NCBI GenBank assembly: GCA_902766515.1
Contig: CACXEB010000432.1
Location: 1-7,370, forward strand
Direction of reading: 5' to 3'
DNA from: an uncultured Eubacteriales bacterium
GTDB taxonomy: Bacteria > Bacillota_A > Clostridia > Christensenellales > Aristaeellaceae
DNA length: 7,370 bases
In this document: piece by piece, positions 7,133 to 7,370 of the stretch
How the letters are laid out: each line of letters begins with the position of its first letter
How positions within the stretch are numbered: position 1 is the first letter of the stretch
Notes under the pieces: generated by a model
Database searches by the model: none
What the model was told of the DNA's origin: nothing
Seen by the model: only the letters and a program-made list of their open reading frames with translations
Made by a program: the position numbers and the translations under genes

Positions 7133-7370
7133 TCAGGGGTTCAGGCAGGGGCCGGCTCCGTCCGCCAGCAGCCGGCGGCCGGACGCCAGCGGGATGGCAT
7201 CCGCAGCGCAGGCGCGCTCCACACGGTCAAAGCCGTACATCAGGGTGTTGCGGCTGTGGCTGTCGCTGGTCAGGACCAGCTGTGCGCCCCGGTCGCGCAG
7301 GTAGCGCAGGATCGGGGCTGCCGGATAGGGTTCCTGCCGGTAGCCGCGGGCGATCGCGCCGGTGTTGATC
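7133..7370 (-). CDS. PHP-family histidinol-phosphatase-like protein, C-terminal fragment
   Basis: 78 codons from the right edge (first full codon at 7369) to a TGA at 7133-7135; the start lies outside the window. The fragment begins with INTGAIARGYR, continues with an EPYP motif, and then TSDSH at residues 34-38, where D36 and H38 correspond to the Asp-His metal ligands near the end of PHP domains (usually SDAH). GFD follows at 46-48. This order is typical of the HisK/HisJ-type histidinol-phosphatases, which remove phosphate from L-histidinol phosphate in histidine synthesis. Other PHP phosphoesterases share parts of it, so the symbol is left blank. The last 25 or so residues (rich in Ala, Leu, Gly) are not conserved. 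It probably shares a transcript with the serine hydrolase gene downstream, since no terminator with a T-run intervenes. Confidence 0.8.
   Translation of the reverse strand, partial: INTGAIARGYRQEPYPAAPILRYLRDRGAQLVLTSDSHSRNTLMYGFDRVERACAADAIPLASGRRLLADGAGPCLNP

Noticed and set aside
5797..7368. A 523-codon plus-strand open frame opposite the serine hydrolase and PHP genes
   Set aside because: Codon-aligned shadow of the hydrolase gene, whose catalytic motifs and signal peptide are intact; no domain is recognisable in the plus-strand product.
1..7370. Search for CRISPR arrays, insertion sequences, tRNA or rRNA genes
   Set aside because: No spaced direct repeats, transposase-like coding sequence, terminal inverted repeats or tRNA cloverleaf pattern was seen; coding genes fill nearly all of the window.

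Overview
The window is GC-rich (about 60 % by eye) and tightly packed. Every supportable gene lies on the minus strand. The best taxonomic clues are the glutamine synthetase, which aligns almost residue for residue with the Bacillus/Clostridium GSI-alpha type, strong AGGAGG-like ribosome binding sites, and S-layer-homology-like repeats at the end of an exported peptidase. Together they suggest a GC-rich member of the Firmicutes, probably an uncultured-type gut or rumen Clostridia (Oscillospirales or Christensenellales-like). The lineage is inference, not something the sequence proves.

In transcription order (right to left) the layout is: (1) the C-terminal 78 codons of a PHP-family histidinol-phosphatase-like protein (7133-7370, cut by the window edge); (2) a 61-nt gap with a nested stem-loop; (3) an exported serine hydrolase of the beta-lactamase/PBP4*-type family with a GTG start and an acidic, proline-rich tail (5800-7071); (4) a 26-nt gap and a complete GSI-alpha glutamine synthetase, glnA (4445-5773); (5) a 132-nt gap with GC-rich hairpins and no convincing promoter; (6) a large exported M16C (PreP-like) zinc metallopeptidase ending in degenerate SLH-like repeats (899-4312); (7) two tandem perfect hairpins, the second followed by a short T-run, forming a probable terminator; (8) a promoter with a perfect TATAAT whose -35 overlaps that T-run; (9) a Cof-type HAD phosphatase (start at 748, running off the left edge).

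Genes 1 to 6 could be one transcription unit, because no clear promoter or T-run terminator separates them. The HAD gene appears to be a separate unit. The proteins do not form a known pathway. Two are exported and presumably act at the cell surface (peptidase and serine hydrolase), and one is the central ammonia-assimilating enzyme. Peptide or nitrogen scavenging linked to glutamine synthesis is a possible reading but remains a guess. I see no mobile element, CRISPR array, tRNA or rRNA, and no convincing new multi-gene system. The most unusual item is the exported M16C peptidase with SLH-like repeats in which most of the wall-binding motif has eroded.
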